In this document: positions 27,358-35,879 of the stretch, in pieces
Position numbering within the stretch: the first letter of the stretch is position 1
Layout of the letters: each line of letters opens with the position of its first letter
From: DASRLE01 sp963825315
GTDB taxonomy: Bacteria > Verrucomicrobiota > Verrucomicrobiia > Limisphaerales > Palsa-1400
DNA length: 64,000 nt
Direction: 5' to 3'
Assembly: GCA_963825315.1 (NCBI GenBank)
Contig: CAWGST010000002.1
Span: 949,170 to 1,013,169, forward strand
Notes under the pieces: generated by a model
Told to the model about the DNA's origin: nothing
What the model saw: only the letters and a program-made list of their open reading frames with translations
Database searches by the model: none
Made by a program: the position numbers and the translations under genes

Positions 27358-28837
27358 GGGACACCGGCCTTTCCAGCAACGCGTCGTAGCCGCTCAGTTC
27401 CGGCTCCAGCGTCATCTCCGGCCAGCGGGCGCCGGCGTCCAAGTTCAGGTAACGCCGCAAATCCGCCGCGCGCCACCGGCCTGTCCGATTGGGGCCTGCC
27501 CATTCGCCGACCAGGGCGCTCAGGGCCGACTCGCCCAGTTCAGACGCCAGTTTGAGCAGGTGCAGATATTCGATTTGACCGGCCCGCAAACCATGATCGT
27601 TGACCAGACGGTCATAGGCCAAACGGAACGACCCATCGGGGAAAAACTCCTCGCGATGCACGTAATGGGTGAACGCGCCGGGCTTGCGCAGCAGAGGCTC
27701 GATCAAGTGCCGGTAGTCGATCACCGCGCCGCGATCCCCGGTGGCTCGCGCCAACTCCAGCAGCAGTTCCCGCCCGTGAAAGATTTTCAAATGCCCTTCG
27801 TAAACTTCCACTTTAACCTCCTGGCCGATCCAGCGCGCCGGCACCGAATAGGTCACCTTCTTGACCCGAATCGTGCTGTGGAGGCTGACCGGACAGCGCA
27901 GTTCGTCATACTCGCTCAAGCGGGTCGGAGGCAGCGGACGCAGCGCCTCCCACTCCTCCTTGAGTTTGACCGAGCAGTTCTGATTGCCCTTGCGCAACGC
28001 CGTCCACAGAAACCGGTCATACGCTTCGGCCGCTTCAAAGTCCCGATAGCCGCGCAAGAGCAGATGTTGCTTGAGCCGCCGTTTCAGATGGCCGTTGCGC
28101 GATTCCACATCGCCGTTTTCGTGCGGCTTGCGAATGCCGATGGTTTGGGGCTTCAGCCCGTAGTGCTCCGCCAGCGCCAGAAAATCACGGTTGAACTCCC
28201 GCCCGCCGCTGCCGACGCGATGGGTGGCGGCGCTGCTGTTGTCGATTTGCAGCCGTTCCGGCACCCGGCCCAATTGATGCAATGCCTCCTGCAAACCGTG
28301 GCGCAGACTCAACAGCGACTCGGATTGACAGCGCGTGGCCCACGACCAATTGGAATAGGGCAAGACCGCATGACACAACAAATGCTCCAGCGGCGCTCCC
28401 CGCACCGTCACCGCCAACTCGCTGGCGTCGGTCCAATCCACCTGCATCACCCTGCCTGGAAGATGCTCCTGCTCGAAGAACACCTCCTTGTCCCGGCCAT
28501 GCTGCAAACGCCATTGCAGCACCCGCCGTTGAAACGAGCGCAACGCCGAGCCAGCGGCCTGGTCGGGATGGAGGCCCCGCAGATAATCGAACAACTCTTT
28601 GGCTTCCAGTTCGGGCGCTTGGAAGAGCATTTGCCGGGCGGGTTCCCAAATGGCCGCCAGCGGATCGGGCCGCGTGCGCCAGCCATGCTTCTGTTGCAGT
28701 TGCTCCGGCGGTTGGGCCGCCTGGATGTATTTTCGCGCGGTCTGCGGATGCACATCCGCTTTCATCGCGCTGACGACAATGTTCGCTGCTTTCTGATATT
28801 CACTCATGAGCTTCCGGTATTGTTTGTTTGTGATCAT
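27350..28837 (-). CDS. istA: IS21 transposase IstA
   Basis: This 495-residue IS21 transposase has an N-terminal helix-turn-helix (VSAMKADVHPQTARKYIQ) and a DDE integrase core: MQVDWTDASELAV (first D), LQIDNSSAATHRVG (second D) and KPHENGDVESRNGHLKRR (catalytic E). A C-terminal beta region follows (VKKVTYSVPARWIGQEVKVE). IstA cuts and joins the IS ends with IstB. I chose the ATG at 28837 (MITNKQYRKLMSEYQ) instead of the frame start at 28888 because the extension is not conserved-looking. Confidence 0.92.
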   Translation of the reverse strand: MITNKQYRKLMSEYQKAANIVVSAMKADVHPQTARKYIQAAQPPEQLQQKHGWRTRPDPLAAIWEPARQMLFQAPELEAKELFDYLRGLHPDQAAGSALRSFQRRVLQWRLQHGRDKEVFFEQEHLPGRVMQVDWTDASELAVTVRGAPLEHLLCHAVLPYSNWSWATRCQSESLLSLRHGLQEALHQLGRVPERLQIDNSSAATHRVGSGGREFNRDFLALAEHYGLKPQTIGIRKPHENGDVESRNGHLKRRLKQHLLLRGYRDFEAAEAYDRFLWTALRKGNQNCSVKLKEEWEALRPLPPTRLSEYDELRCPVSLHSTIRVKKVTYSVPARWIGQEVKVEVYEGHLKIFHGRELLLELARATGDRGAVIDYRHLIEPLLRKPGAFTHYVHREEFFPDGSFRLAYDRLVNDHGLRAGQIEYLHLLKLASELGESALSALVGEWAGPNRTGRWRAADLRRYLNLDAGARWPEMTLEPELSGYDALLERPVSHE

Positions 28838-28947
28838 TTGCGGCGGTTTGGGGATGGCCTCCGGCCATCCCAACCGCCGCCTGATCATTACCGGCTCACT
28901 GGTGAATTTTAATTGTCGTCAGTGGTGATTTTTAATTGTCGTTCGAC

Positions 28948-28970
28948 AATCCTAATCCTAATCTTAATCC
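28948..28970. repeat. GATTAR hexamer repeat (copy 2)
   Basis: The run aatcctaatcctaatctt plus aatcc holds about four hexamer units, directly outside the IS21 right end. Confidence 0.7.
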
Positions 28971-29065
28971 CAGACCTGGAAATCTGTGCCCATCTGTACC
29001 ACAATGACGAAAGTCTTTGTTTTCCCGACAAGAAAATGGCCGCAAAAGAACGCAAAGAACCCAGT

Positions 29066-29290
29066 GCGGCTTGCGCCGCAACCAAAGATGAATTTGCCGC
29101 GAAGGAACGCAAGGATCACAAAAAATAAACAACATAAGTACTTATCTCTGCGTTCTTTGCGTTCCTTTGTGGCAAAAATCTTCTCAAAAAGGCAAGCCTT
29201 TGCACTATTGTAATACGAAGGCAAACACTTCCATCTTTGTGTTCTCTGTGTTCTCTCGCGGCAATTCCCTGTGGTTGCGGCGCAAGCCGC
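29066..29290. repeat. 19-bp inverted repeat pair in intergenic DNA
   Basis: GCGGCTTGCGCCGCAACCA at 29066-29084 is matched exactly by its reverse complement at 29272-29290. The space between holds CTTTGCGTTCTTTGCGTTCC-type repeats, giving a nested hairpin-capable block of about 225 bp. Confidence 0.75.
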
Positions 29291-29406
29291 GTTGGGTCAA
29301 TCTGTGGCCACCAGCAACATGTTGCCACCCGTTGCTGCTGTGTTGCCAGCCGAAAAGCTCAACCAAACCCTTGTAAAATGAGGCTTGTCTTGAGAAAATT
29401 AAAATC

Positions 29407-29428
29407 AACCCCGAATACATTCGGGGTT
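29407..29428. repeat. AACCCCGAAT palindrome, dispersed element copy A
   Basis: AACCCCGAAT-AC-ATTCGGGGTT is a perfect 10-bp-arm palindrome. It is followed by TTGCAAATTGAAAGGC and, further on, TGCATTACAATTTGCAGG. The same parts occur in reverse order and orientation at 33440-33530. Confidence 0.65.
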
Positions 29429-29539
29429 CGGGGTTGCAAATTGAAAGGCAATCGTTGGGTTCGACAAACTTTACCCTTTCCCCCGGTGGGCCTTGCATTA
29501 CAATTTGCAGGGTAATTCATTGTCAACCTGAGTATTTTT

Positions 29540-30931
29540 ATGAAGCAAGAAGCAAACACACCCCAGGACGGCGGAGCGACTCGCCGTGAGTTTATCAAGA
29601 AATCAACCCTGGCTGCCGCAGCCGTCGCGGCCAGCGCCAATATTTTCAAAACGCCCGTCTATGGCCAGGAGCAGGCGCCTTCGCCCGGCAGCGTGGTCGG
29701 GGCCAATAACCGCCTGGTCGTGGCCTACATTGGCGCCGGTCCGCAGGGGATGGCTCATGTCCGAACGCAAAAGGCGGGCGCCGCGGCCAACAATATCGCG
29801 CAAGCGGCCGCTTGCGATCTTTCCGAACATCGGCAGCAGGAGGCCAAAGCGGAAATCGGCGGCGGTTGCGCTCTGTTTAAAGATTACGAAAAAATGCTGG
29901 AGCGAAAAGATATCGATGCCGTCACCATCGCCACGGTGGACCACTGGCATTGCAAAACGTCCATCGCGGCCTTGGAAGCCGGCAAGCACGTCTATGTCGA
30001 AAAGCCCATGACCCGCTACCTCGGTGAGGCGTTTGATGTGCATGACACCGTCAAACGCACCGGGAAAATCCTCCAGGTCGGCTCGCAGGGTTGCACTGCG
30101 GCCGCCTGGCATAAGTCGGCCGAGTTGATCAAGGCCGGCGCCATTGGCACTCCCGTTTGGGCGCAAGGCTATTACTGCCGCAACAACCCCAGTGGCAAGG
30201 CCGAATGGAATTATGACATCAAAGAATGGTGCCAGCCCGGAGACCTGGACTGGGACAAGTGGCAACTGCCCGTTCACGACAAAACCGGCTTCAACGCCGA
30301 TGCTTATTTTCGGTGGCGCAAATACTATCCTTATTGCGCCGGCCTTTTGGGTGATTTGGTGCCGCATCGCCTTCTGCCCTTGATGGTCGCCACCGGCAAT
30401 CCTGAATTCCCCGCGCGTGTCGTCTCCCTTGGCGCCAAAAATGTCCACAGCGATGCAGGCATCACCGGCACGCCGGAGCGCGATTGTCCCGAACAGGTCG
30501 AGCTTCTGGCCGAGTTCCCCAGCGGTCTGACTCTGGTTATTGTGGCCAGCTCGGTGGCTTCACGCAGCCCGGGCTTTGTCATTTATGGGCACCATGCCTC
30601 GTTGGAAATCGGCAGCAGCGGCGAAAGAGTCGAAGTGAAACCGGAGAAGGATTTTTCCGATGACGTTGACTTGCAGACTTTTGACGGCCTCAAGCCGAAC
30701 GAGGACATCGGAGCGCACGAAGCCAACTGGTTCGACTCCATTCGCAACAACAAGCAGCCCAATGCCGGCATCGACCTGGCCATTCGCGCCCAGACCGTCA
30801 TTTCCCTGGCGGAAATGTCCAACCGCCTGAACATGATGTGTTTGTTCGACGAAAAAACCCGCAAAATCACTTCGATGGCGGACGGCAAGGAAGTCAAGGC
30901 AATCACTTACGGCACGCTGCCCAAGTCATAA
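29540..30931 (+). CDS. Tat-exported Gfo/Idh/MocA-family oxidoreductase
   Basis: The 463-residue protein starts with a twin-arginine signal (TRREFIKKSTLAAAAVAASA, residues 14-33), so it is exported folded with its cofactor. The Rossmann motif AYIGAGPQGMAHVR follows, then the signature GKHVYVEKPMTRYLGEA, which places the conserved EKP lysine. The family uses NAD(P) to oxidise or epimerise sugars and inositols; the exact substrate cannot be read. Many such Tat-exported members occur in Verrucomicrobia and Planctomycetes in glycan degradation. It stands 15 bp before pheT, but a shared function is unlikely. Confidence 0.88.
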   Translation: MKQEANTPQDGGATRREFIKKSTLAAAAVAASANIFKTPVYGQEQAPSPGSVVGANNRLVVAYIGAGPQGMAHVRTQKAGAAANNIAQAAACDLSEHRQQEAKAEIGGGCALFKDYEKMLERKDIDAVTIATVDHWHCKTSIAALEAGKHVYVEKPMTRYLGEAFDVHDTVKRTGKILQVGSQGCTAAAWHKSAELIKAGAIGTPVWAQGYYCRNNPSGKAEWNYDIKEWCQPGDLDWDKWQLPVHDKTGFNADAYFRWRKYYPYCAGLLGDLVPHRLLPLMVATGNPEFPARVVSLGAKNVHSDAGITGTPERDCPEQVELLAEFPSGLTLVIVASSVASRSPGFVIYGHHASLEIGSSGERVEVKPEKDFSDDVDLQTFDGLKPNEDIGAHEANWFDSIRNNKQPNAGIDLAIRAQTVISLAEMSNRLNMMCLFDEKTRKITSMADGKEVKAITYGTLPKS

Positions 30932-30946
30932 GCCGGGTGTGCGCTG

Positions 30947-33382
30947 ATGAAAGTCACTCTCAACTGGCTCCGGCAATACGTTGATTTCAATGGATCGCCT
31001 GAAGAGCTGGCGGAGCGCCTGACCATGCTCGGCTTGGAGGTCGAGGGTGTGCAAGAGCTTGGCGGCGAGTTTGAAGGCATCGTCGTCGCCCAAGTCATCA
31101 CGCGCGACAAACATCCCAATGCCGACAAACTGTCTCTTTGCCGCGTCAACGATGGGCGCGGCGAACGGCAAATTGTTTGCGGCGCGCAGAACTTCAAACC
31201 CGGCGATAAAATCCCGCTGATTTTGCCCGGCCAGACTCTGCCCGCCAAACCCGGCCAGCCGCCCCTCACCATCAAAACCGGCAAGATTCGCGGTGTCGAA
31301 TCCCAGGGCATGCTCTGTTCGCCGGACGAACTCGGCTTGCCCGGCAATGGGGATGGCCTGCTCATTCTGCGCGAGGACGCAATCGTCGGCCAATCCTTTG
31401 CCGAATATCTTGGACTGCCCGTCGGCGACGTGGTTTACGATTTGGAGATCACTCCAAATCGCCCGGACTGGAACAGCGTCATCGGCATTGCCCGCGAACT
31501 CAGCGCCCTCACCGGCAGCCCGTTGCGGCTTCCCGAAGTCAACATTCCAGCATCGCAATTGGGCGGGGAGGCGTCGGAAAAATTTGTCCGGGTGCGCATC
31601 GAGCAGCCGGATCTTTGTCCGCGCTACACCGCCCGCCTGCTGCGCGGCGTCAAAATCGCTCCCAGCCCGGATTGGCTGCGCTCGGCCCTGGAAAAGGCGG
31701 GCTTGCGCAGCATCAACAACGTCGTCGATGTCACCAATTACGTGATGCTCGAAACCGGCCAGCCGTTGCATGCGTTTGACTTTCGTTTGCTGGGCACGGC
31801 CCCGGCCTCAAGCCTCCCCACCGTGGTCATTCGGCTCGCGCGCGCGGGGGAAAAATTTGTCACCCTCGACGGCAAAGAACAAACGCTCACCGATCAAATG
31901 CTCTTGATCGCCGACGAAACCAAAGCCGTTGCCCTGGCTGGCGTGATGGGCGGCCAGAACAGCGAGATCAGTCCCGGCACGACCGATGTCCTGATCGAGA
32001 GCGCCTGTTTCAAACCGCAGAACATTCGCGCCACTTCCAAGAAACTCGATTTGCGGACCGACTCCTCCTACCGTTTCGAACGCGGGGCTGACGTCGGCAT
32101 TTGCGAGTGGGCCGGCCGTCGCGCCGCCCAATTGATTCTCCAGACGGCCGGCGGCACTTTGTTGGAGCCGCTTATTGACGCTTATCCCGCCCCTCTTGCG
32201 CCCGCGGAAATCACCCTGCGCCATGACAAGACCAGCGATCTGCTGGGCGTCGTTGTTCCCGCCGCCGACCAAAACAGATTTCTTGAACGGCTCGGCCTGG
32301 TCCGTTCCGGCGAGGCCACATTTCGCATCCCCACTTTCCGTGTCGATCTCAAGCGCGAAGTGGATTTGATCGAAGAAATTGGGCGCCTTTACGGCGTCGA
32401 TAAAATTTCGTCCACGCCGCCCCGCGGCGCGATCGGCGCCCATGCGTTCGACACGGTCCACGACCAGATGTCCGAAGCGCGCCGCCTCCTGGCCGGCCTT
32501 GGCCTCAACGAAGCCCAGGGCCAGACCCTGATTTCCGATGCGGCCGCCGCTCTGCCGGCCGGTTCAAGCCCCGGCCAGATCGCCGGACTGCGGCACCCGC
32601 TGAGCAATGATATGAACGTGCTGCGCCCCAGTTTGTTGCCCGGCCTTTTGGATGCCTTGCGCCACAACATCGCCCGCCAGAACACGGATGTGGCGCTCTT
32701 TGAAATTGGCCGCGTCTTCCTTCAGCCGCACGGCCAATTCAAAGAGGAACGCCGCCTCGGCGTGGCCCTGACTGGACGCCGTTCCCCCGCCTTTTGGGCC
32801 GGCGCCGAACGCGACGCCAAATTCGACATCCACGACTTAAAAGGCGCGCTGGAAGAATTCCTCGAACAATTCGGCTTGCGCGACGTGACCTGGGCGCGCC
32901 GCGAAGACAGCCATTCTTTTTTCCTCGAATCCGCCGCCATTCAACTCGGCAAGCTGACCCTCGGCGAAATGGGCCAGCTCTCGCCCGTCCTCCAGAAGCG
33001 CTACGATCTGCGCGACGCGGTGTTTTTGGCGGAACTGAATTTCGAGCAGGTGCTGGCCCGCCGCGCCCCGTCCAAAACGTTCAAGCCCCTGCCGTTGTTC
33101 CCCGCCATCCGCCGCGACGTTGCCATGTTGGTGCCGGAAGCGACGGCGCATGAAGCCATCGTGAATCTTGTCAAGCAAGGCCGCCCGCCCAATCTGGAAA
33201 AATTCGAGTTATTCGACGTCTTCCGGGGCCAAAACATTCCCGCCGGCCAGAAGAGTCTGGCCTACGCCTTCACCTATCGCAATCCCGAGCGAACATTGAC
33301 CGATGCCGAAGTCAACTCCGCCCACGAAAAATTGGTCGAACAGTTCAAGCAGAATCTGCGTGCCACAGTGCGTGAAGCGTGA
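30947..33382 (+). CDS. pheT: phenylalanyl-tRNA synthetase beta subunit
   Basis: The 811-residue PheT has all its domains in order: MKVTLNWLRQYVDF start, an EMAP/tRNA-binding domain (residues 39-150, with QIVCGAQNFKPGD), the B3/B4 editing region, and the B5 domain. The core FRVDLKREVDLIEEIGRLYG and the C-terminal ferredoxin-fold anticodon-binding domain (YRNPERTLTDAEVNSAHEKL) follow. It forms an alpha2-beta2 enzyme with PheS to charge tRNA-Phe and hydrolyse Tyr-tRNA-Phe. pheS is not in the window. Length and motifs are normal, and no disruption is visible. Confidence 0.95.
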   Translation: MKVTLNWLRQYVDFNGSPEELAERLTMLGLEVEGVQELGGEFEGIVVAQVITRDKHPNADKLSLCRVNDGRGERQIVCGAQNFKPGDKIPLILPGQTLPAKPGQPPLTIKTGKIRGVESQGMLCSPDELGLPGNGDGLLILREDAIVGQSFAEYLGLPVGDVVYDLEITPNRPDWNSVIGIARELSALTGSPLRLPEVNIPASQLGGEASEKFVRVRIEQPDLCPRYTARLLRGVKIAPSPDWLRSALEKAGLRSINNVVDVTNYVMLETGQPLHAFDFRLLGTAPASSLPTVVIRLARAGEKFVTLDGKEQTLTDQMLLIADETKAVALAGVMGGQNSEISPGTTDVLIESACFKPQNIRATSKKLDLRTDSSYRFERGADVGICEWAGRRAAQLILQTAGGTLLEPLIDAYPAPLAPAEITLRHDKTSDLLGVVVPAADQNRFLERLGLVRSGEATFRIPTFRVDLKREVDLIEEIGRLYGVDKISSTPPRGAIGAHAFDTVHDQMSEARRLLAGLGLNEAQGQTLISDAAAALPAGSSPGQIAGLRHPLSNDMNVLRPSLLPGLLDALRHNIARQNTDVALFEIGRVFLQPHGQFKEERRLGVALTGRRSPAFWAGAERDAKFDIHDLKGALEEFLEQFGLRDVTWARREDSHSFFLESAAIQLGKLTLGEMGQLSPVLQKRYDLRDAVFLAELNFEQVLARRAPSKTFKPLPLFPAIRRDVAMLVPEATAHEAIVNLVKQGRPPNLEKFELFDVFRGQNIPAGQKSLAYAFTYRNPERTLTDAEVNSAHEKLVEQFKQNLRATVREA

Positions 33383-33466
33383 GCTTTGAAGAAGTATTTA
33401 GCCACACAGAGCACATAGAACACAAAAGCTTGAATTGCCTCTTCCCCAAAAGAGCTTTCAGTTTGC

Positions 33467-33484
33467 AACCCCGAATTCGGGGTT
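33467..33484. repeat. AACCCCGAATTCGGGGTT palindrome, dispersed element copy B
   Basis: An exact 18-bp palindrome, followed by GTCAATTGTACTGCAAGGTG. That is the inverted counterpart of the unit found around 29407-29510, so the two are copies of one dispersed element in opposite orientation. Confidence 0.65.
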
Positions 33485-33827
33485 CAGGGTTCGGAGCGAA
33501 GCTTGTCAATTGTACTGCAAGGTGGGGAAAGACTGGGATTCTGCCCCCCCCGCCCCCCGCTACAGTGCTACAAACGTTGATTATCAATGAGTTAGGGTGC
33601 AACAAGGGTGCTACAATTTGGCTTATTTGTAGCACCTGTAGCACCCTGGCATCACACCCATGGCGTCCGCTCATGGCAACGGCGGCGTGGAGGCCAGAAT
33701 CCAGGCGACACTGGCCGCATTTCCACCGAAAACAGCGAAGAACCCGTCACATAATCACAACATGTTGTCCGCAAATCATTTACAAACACAGTAAAAGACC
33801 GCCTGTCCATAGTCAAGCGACGGTGGA

Positions 33828-33930
33828 TCACAATCGTTGTCAATCAGGCACTTACAGAAGTCCAGCTTGTCGCGCCGTAGCCGCCGCAGCGAAGGAGGAA
33901 CCCGTAACAAAGGCCGTCACAAACCGTCAC
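33828..33930. repeat. direct repeat, left copy, flanking the two-gene cassette
   Basis: This 103-bp sequence, with core GTTGTCAATCAGGCACTTAC and GTCGCGCCGTAGCCGCCG, recurs at 35657-35762 in the same orientation with a handful of differences. The two copies bracket the nucleotidyltransferase and winged-helix genes. Confidence 0.85.
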
Positions 33931-33969
33931 GTTTCAGGATCGTCGGAATCTGGGTAGTAAAGATTTAAG

Positions 33970-34007
33970 TTGACATTGTGACATAATAACGCTTATTGTA
34001 AGCGTTA
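33970..34007 (+). promoter_or_regulatory. sigma70-like promoter overlapped by a 21-bp palindromic operator
   Basis: A TTGACA -35 box (33970-33975) is followed 18 bp later by TATTGT (33994-33999). The perfect palindrome TAACGCTTA-TTG-TAAGCGTTA (33987-34007) covers the -10 box and ends 15 bp before the start codon. A dimeric repressor, perhaps the winged-helix protein of the same cassette, would block transcription here (inference). Confidence 0.65.
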
Positions 34008-34021
34008 CAGAGTCAAATATT

Positions 34022-34618
34022 ATGGAATCAGATGAAAGTAAAGATGAAATTCTAGTCCGCTTGAATCGAAAAATGGCTTATGCGGAAGTCGAACCACTCA
34101 ATGTGGCGGTATGCGGAGGGGCTGCGCTCATCGCTGTTGGTTTGGTGACTCGTGCAACACAGGACGTTGATGTTATCGCGCTCCTTCGAACGAATCAGGT
34201 TAACGTCGAGGTTCTGGATGACAAGATTCTGCCCGCAGATGTTGAACGGTTAGTGGCGGAAATCGGGATTGAATTAGGCATTCGGAAAGACTGGTTGAAC
34301 TTCGAGGCCAGTCCGCTTATCGCCTTTGGATTCCCGCCGGACATGACCAGGCGGCTCATCAAGAAATCCTACGGAATATGTTTGACAGTGTATTTCATCA
34401 GCCGTTTTGACCAGGTGCATTTCAAAATATACGCGGCGATGGACCCCAAAAGCGGCACCCGGCACCTGAGCGACCTGCTCGATCTCAAGCCGCAGGAAGA
34501 TGAGGTGAGGGCCGCGATCTCCTGGCTGCTCGAGCGAAAAGCCAGTTTGGAGTTCAAAGCCGCCCTTTGCCAGGTGTTGGAGCGAATTGGTTATGAACGA
34601 ATCGCTGAACAGATTTAG
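34022..34618 (+). CDS. nucleotidyltransferase-fold protein (DUF6036/AbiEii-like)
   Basis: The 198-residue protein shows the minimal nucleotidyltransferase core: NVAVCGGAALIAVGLVTRAT (the GG helix) and QDVDVIALLR with the paired aspartates (DxD) near residues 58-60. This fits the DUF6036/AbiEii-like group, in which some members are toxins that transfer nucleotides to tRNA or protein. It is the first gene of a two-gene unit; the next gene overlaps its end by 26 bp. Promoter and palindromic operator lie directly upstream. Base composition is AT-richer than neighbours, consistent with transfer. The target and activity are unknown. Confidence 0.75.
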   Translation: MESDESKDEILVRLNRKMAYAEVEPLNVAVCGGAALIAVGLVTRATQDVDVIALLRTNQVNVEVLDDKILPADVERLVAEIGIELGIRKDWLNFEASPLIAFGFPPDMTRRLIKKSYGICLTVYFISRFDQVHFKIYAAMDPKSGTRHLSDLLDLKPQEDEVRAAISWLLERKASLEFKAALCQVLERIGYERIAEQI

Positions 34619-35636
34619 AGAACGACTGAGCGAATTGGTGCTGAACTTCGTTCTTGAGCAGTGGGCCGCCATTGGCGTCATGGCCACCCGCGCCCCGGAG
34701 CAAGCCCGCGTCATCGACCCCGAGCCGTTGTTGCTGCTGACTTTGGAGGTTGCCCGTCACGATCCTCGGACGTTCGACGAAGTTCTCGACTGGCTTATTA
34801 CAAACGGCAGATGGATCAATGTCGCCCGGCTTTCAACGTTGTCAGATGCGGACAGGATTTGCGCCCCAGACGTGTTGGGAGCGGTCGCCGCCACCTTGTC
34901 GCAACACGACAAGACACCCAAATGGCGCAGTCTGGCGGCCAGATTGAAACCGCTGCCGGACAAGCCGCCTGAGGCACTGTTCCGCCATAATGGCCAGCCG
35001 CTCTTTCTGCCCGGATCGGAGCCAGACGCCATTTTCAAATCTTATGGATTGCTCCGTACGCCTGTGCAGACGCGCGGGCTTTCGTCACCTGTTCTGCCGT
35101 CGCGTCCGTCGGAGTGGAGTGCCGCGAACTTCATGTTCAAAGCACGAGCATTGTTTGGAGTCAGTATTCGCGCGGATGTTTTCACCTTCGTCGTGCTGCA
35201 AGGCGCATGTAATCCAACCCGAATCGCCCGCGAACTCGGCTATTCCCAGCGTCGTGTGCAAGACGCTCTGGTTGATTTGACCGCCGCCGGTGTTTTTCAG
35301 GCGCGGAATGTCAGCAATGCAAGGGAGTATTTTGCGGATTCCGAACGCGTATTGCGCTTTCTCGGCGCTCTTGATGGCGTGATTTGCTGGCATGATTGGC
35401 GAGCTGAGGTCCGGGCGTTGAGCACGATTTGGCGCCGCGCCTTCGCGATGCGCGAGGAGAATTTAACGGCCTACATCCTGGAATCAGAGCAGGAGAAAAT
35501 GCTTCGCGAGGTGGAGAACGATCTGCTGCGGGCGATCCCCAAACCTCCCGTCGTCGCTCAAGCCGGCGGGGCGCTTCTGCTTGGGAAACGCAAGGGTCTG
35601 ATGGAAGCGATGGAAAGGACATTGCGGTCCATCTGA
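34593..35636 (+). CDS. winged-helix protein, partner of the nucleotidyltransferase
   Basis: The 347-residue protein has a helical N-terminal half (NRFRERLSELVLNFVLEQWA). A clear winged helix-turn-helix lies at residues 200-235 (ACNPTRIARELGYSQRRVQD then ALVDLTAAGVFQARN). A C-terminal part (WRAEVRALSTIWRRAFAMRE) follows, of unknown function. I prefer the ATG at 34593; a TTG two codons earlier is possible. The 26-bp overlap with the preceding gene indicates coupling. It could be an AbiEi-like antitoxin or repressor acting on the palindrome at 33987, but gene order is the reverse of AbiE, so this is inference. I do not recognise a named family. Confidence 0.72.
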   Translation: MNESLNRFRERLSELVLNFVLEQWAAIGVMATRAPEQARVIDPEPLLLLTLEVARHDPRTFDEVLDWLITNGRWINVARLSTLSDADRICAPDVLGAVAATLSQHDKTPKWRSLAARLKPLPDKPPEALFRHNGQPLFLPGSEPDAIFKSYGLLRTPVQTRGLSSPVLPSRPSEWSAANFMFKARALFGVSIRADVFTFVVLQGACNPTRIARELGYSQRRVQDALVDLTAAGVFQARNVSNAREYFADSERVLRFLGALDGVICWHDWRAEVRALSTIWRRAFAMREENLTAYILESEQEKMLREVENDLLRAIPKPPVVAQAGGALLLGKRKGLMEAMERTLRSI

Positions 35637-35656
35637 AGCGCCCTGCCAACAACCCA

Positions 35657-35762
35657 TCACAAGCGTTGTCAATCAGGCACTTACAAAAGTCCAGCTTGTC
35701 GCGCCATAGCCGCCGCGGCGAAGGAGGAACCCGTAACAACAAAAGCCATTACAATCCGTCAC
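35657..35762. repeat. direct repeat, right copy, flanking the two-gene cassette
   Basis: A 106-bp copy of the repeat at 33828-33930, starting 21 bp after the winged-helix gene stop. A 15-bp tandem, GTGCCCGATTCCCCA, follows at 35814-35844. Confidence 0.85.
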
Positions 35763-35879
35763 CAACCCAGCACAATGCAGGATCAGAAGCAGATTGAACT
35801 ACGGCGGGCATCCGTGCCCGATTCCCCAGTGCCCGATTCCCCAGTTGCGAACCGGGGCAGAGTTTGATACCCTAATTCC

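Larger units (their letters stand above)
26453..28941. mobile_element. IS21-family insertion sequence
   Basis: The element is bounded by perfect 23-bp inverted ends, CGACAATTAAAAATCACCACTGA at 26453-26475 and its complement at 28919-28941. A second inner copy of the end motif (28901-28918) is typical of IS21 multiple terminal repeats. It carries istA and istB on the minus strand. Between istB and the left end a 13-bp inverted repeat, CAGCCCCTTCGGT at 26521 and ACCGAAGGGGCTG at 26575, could be a terminator. Both flanks contain CCTAATC repeats. No clear target duplication was found. Confidence 0.88.
28942..29539. other. 598-bp repeat-rich intergenic region
   Basis: No gene is seen. It contains a GATTAR hexamer run (28948-28970), AACGCAAAGAAC-type repeats in both orientations, a 19-bp inverted repeat (29066/29272), GTTGCCA tandem motifs, and a CCCCGAAT palindrome (29407-29428). 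Confidence 0.6.
33383..34021. other. 639-bp intergenic region with dispersed repeats, direct repeat and promoter
   Basis: No gene is seen. It carries copy B of the CCCCGAAT palindrome (33467-33484), a homopolymer C run (33543-33556), a TTGATTATCAA-centred motif (33574-33600) flanked by GGTGCTACA/TGTAGCACC inverted repeats, the left 103-bp direct repeat (33828-33930), and the cassette promoter. Confidence 0.6.

Noticed and set aside
27308..28912. Plus-strand 534-codon frame opposite istA
   Set aside because: Shadow of the transposase; no start context or domain.
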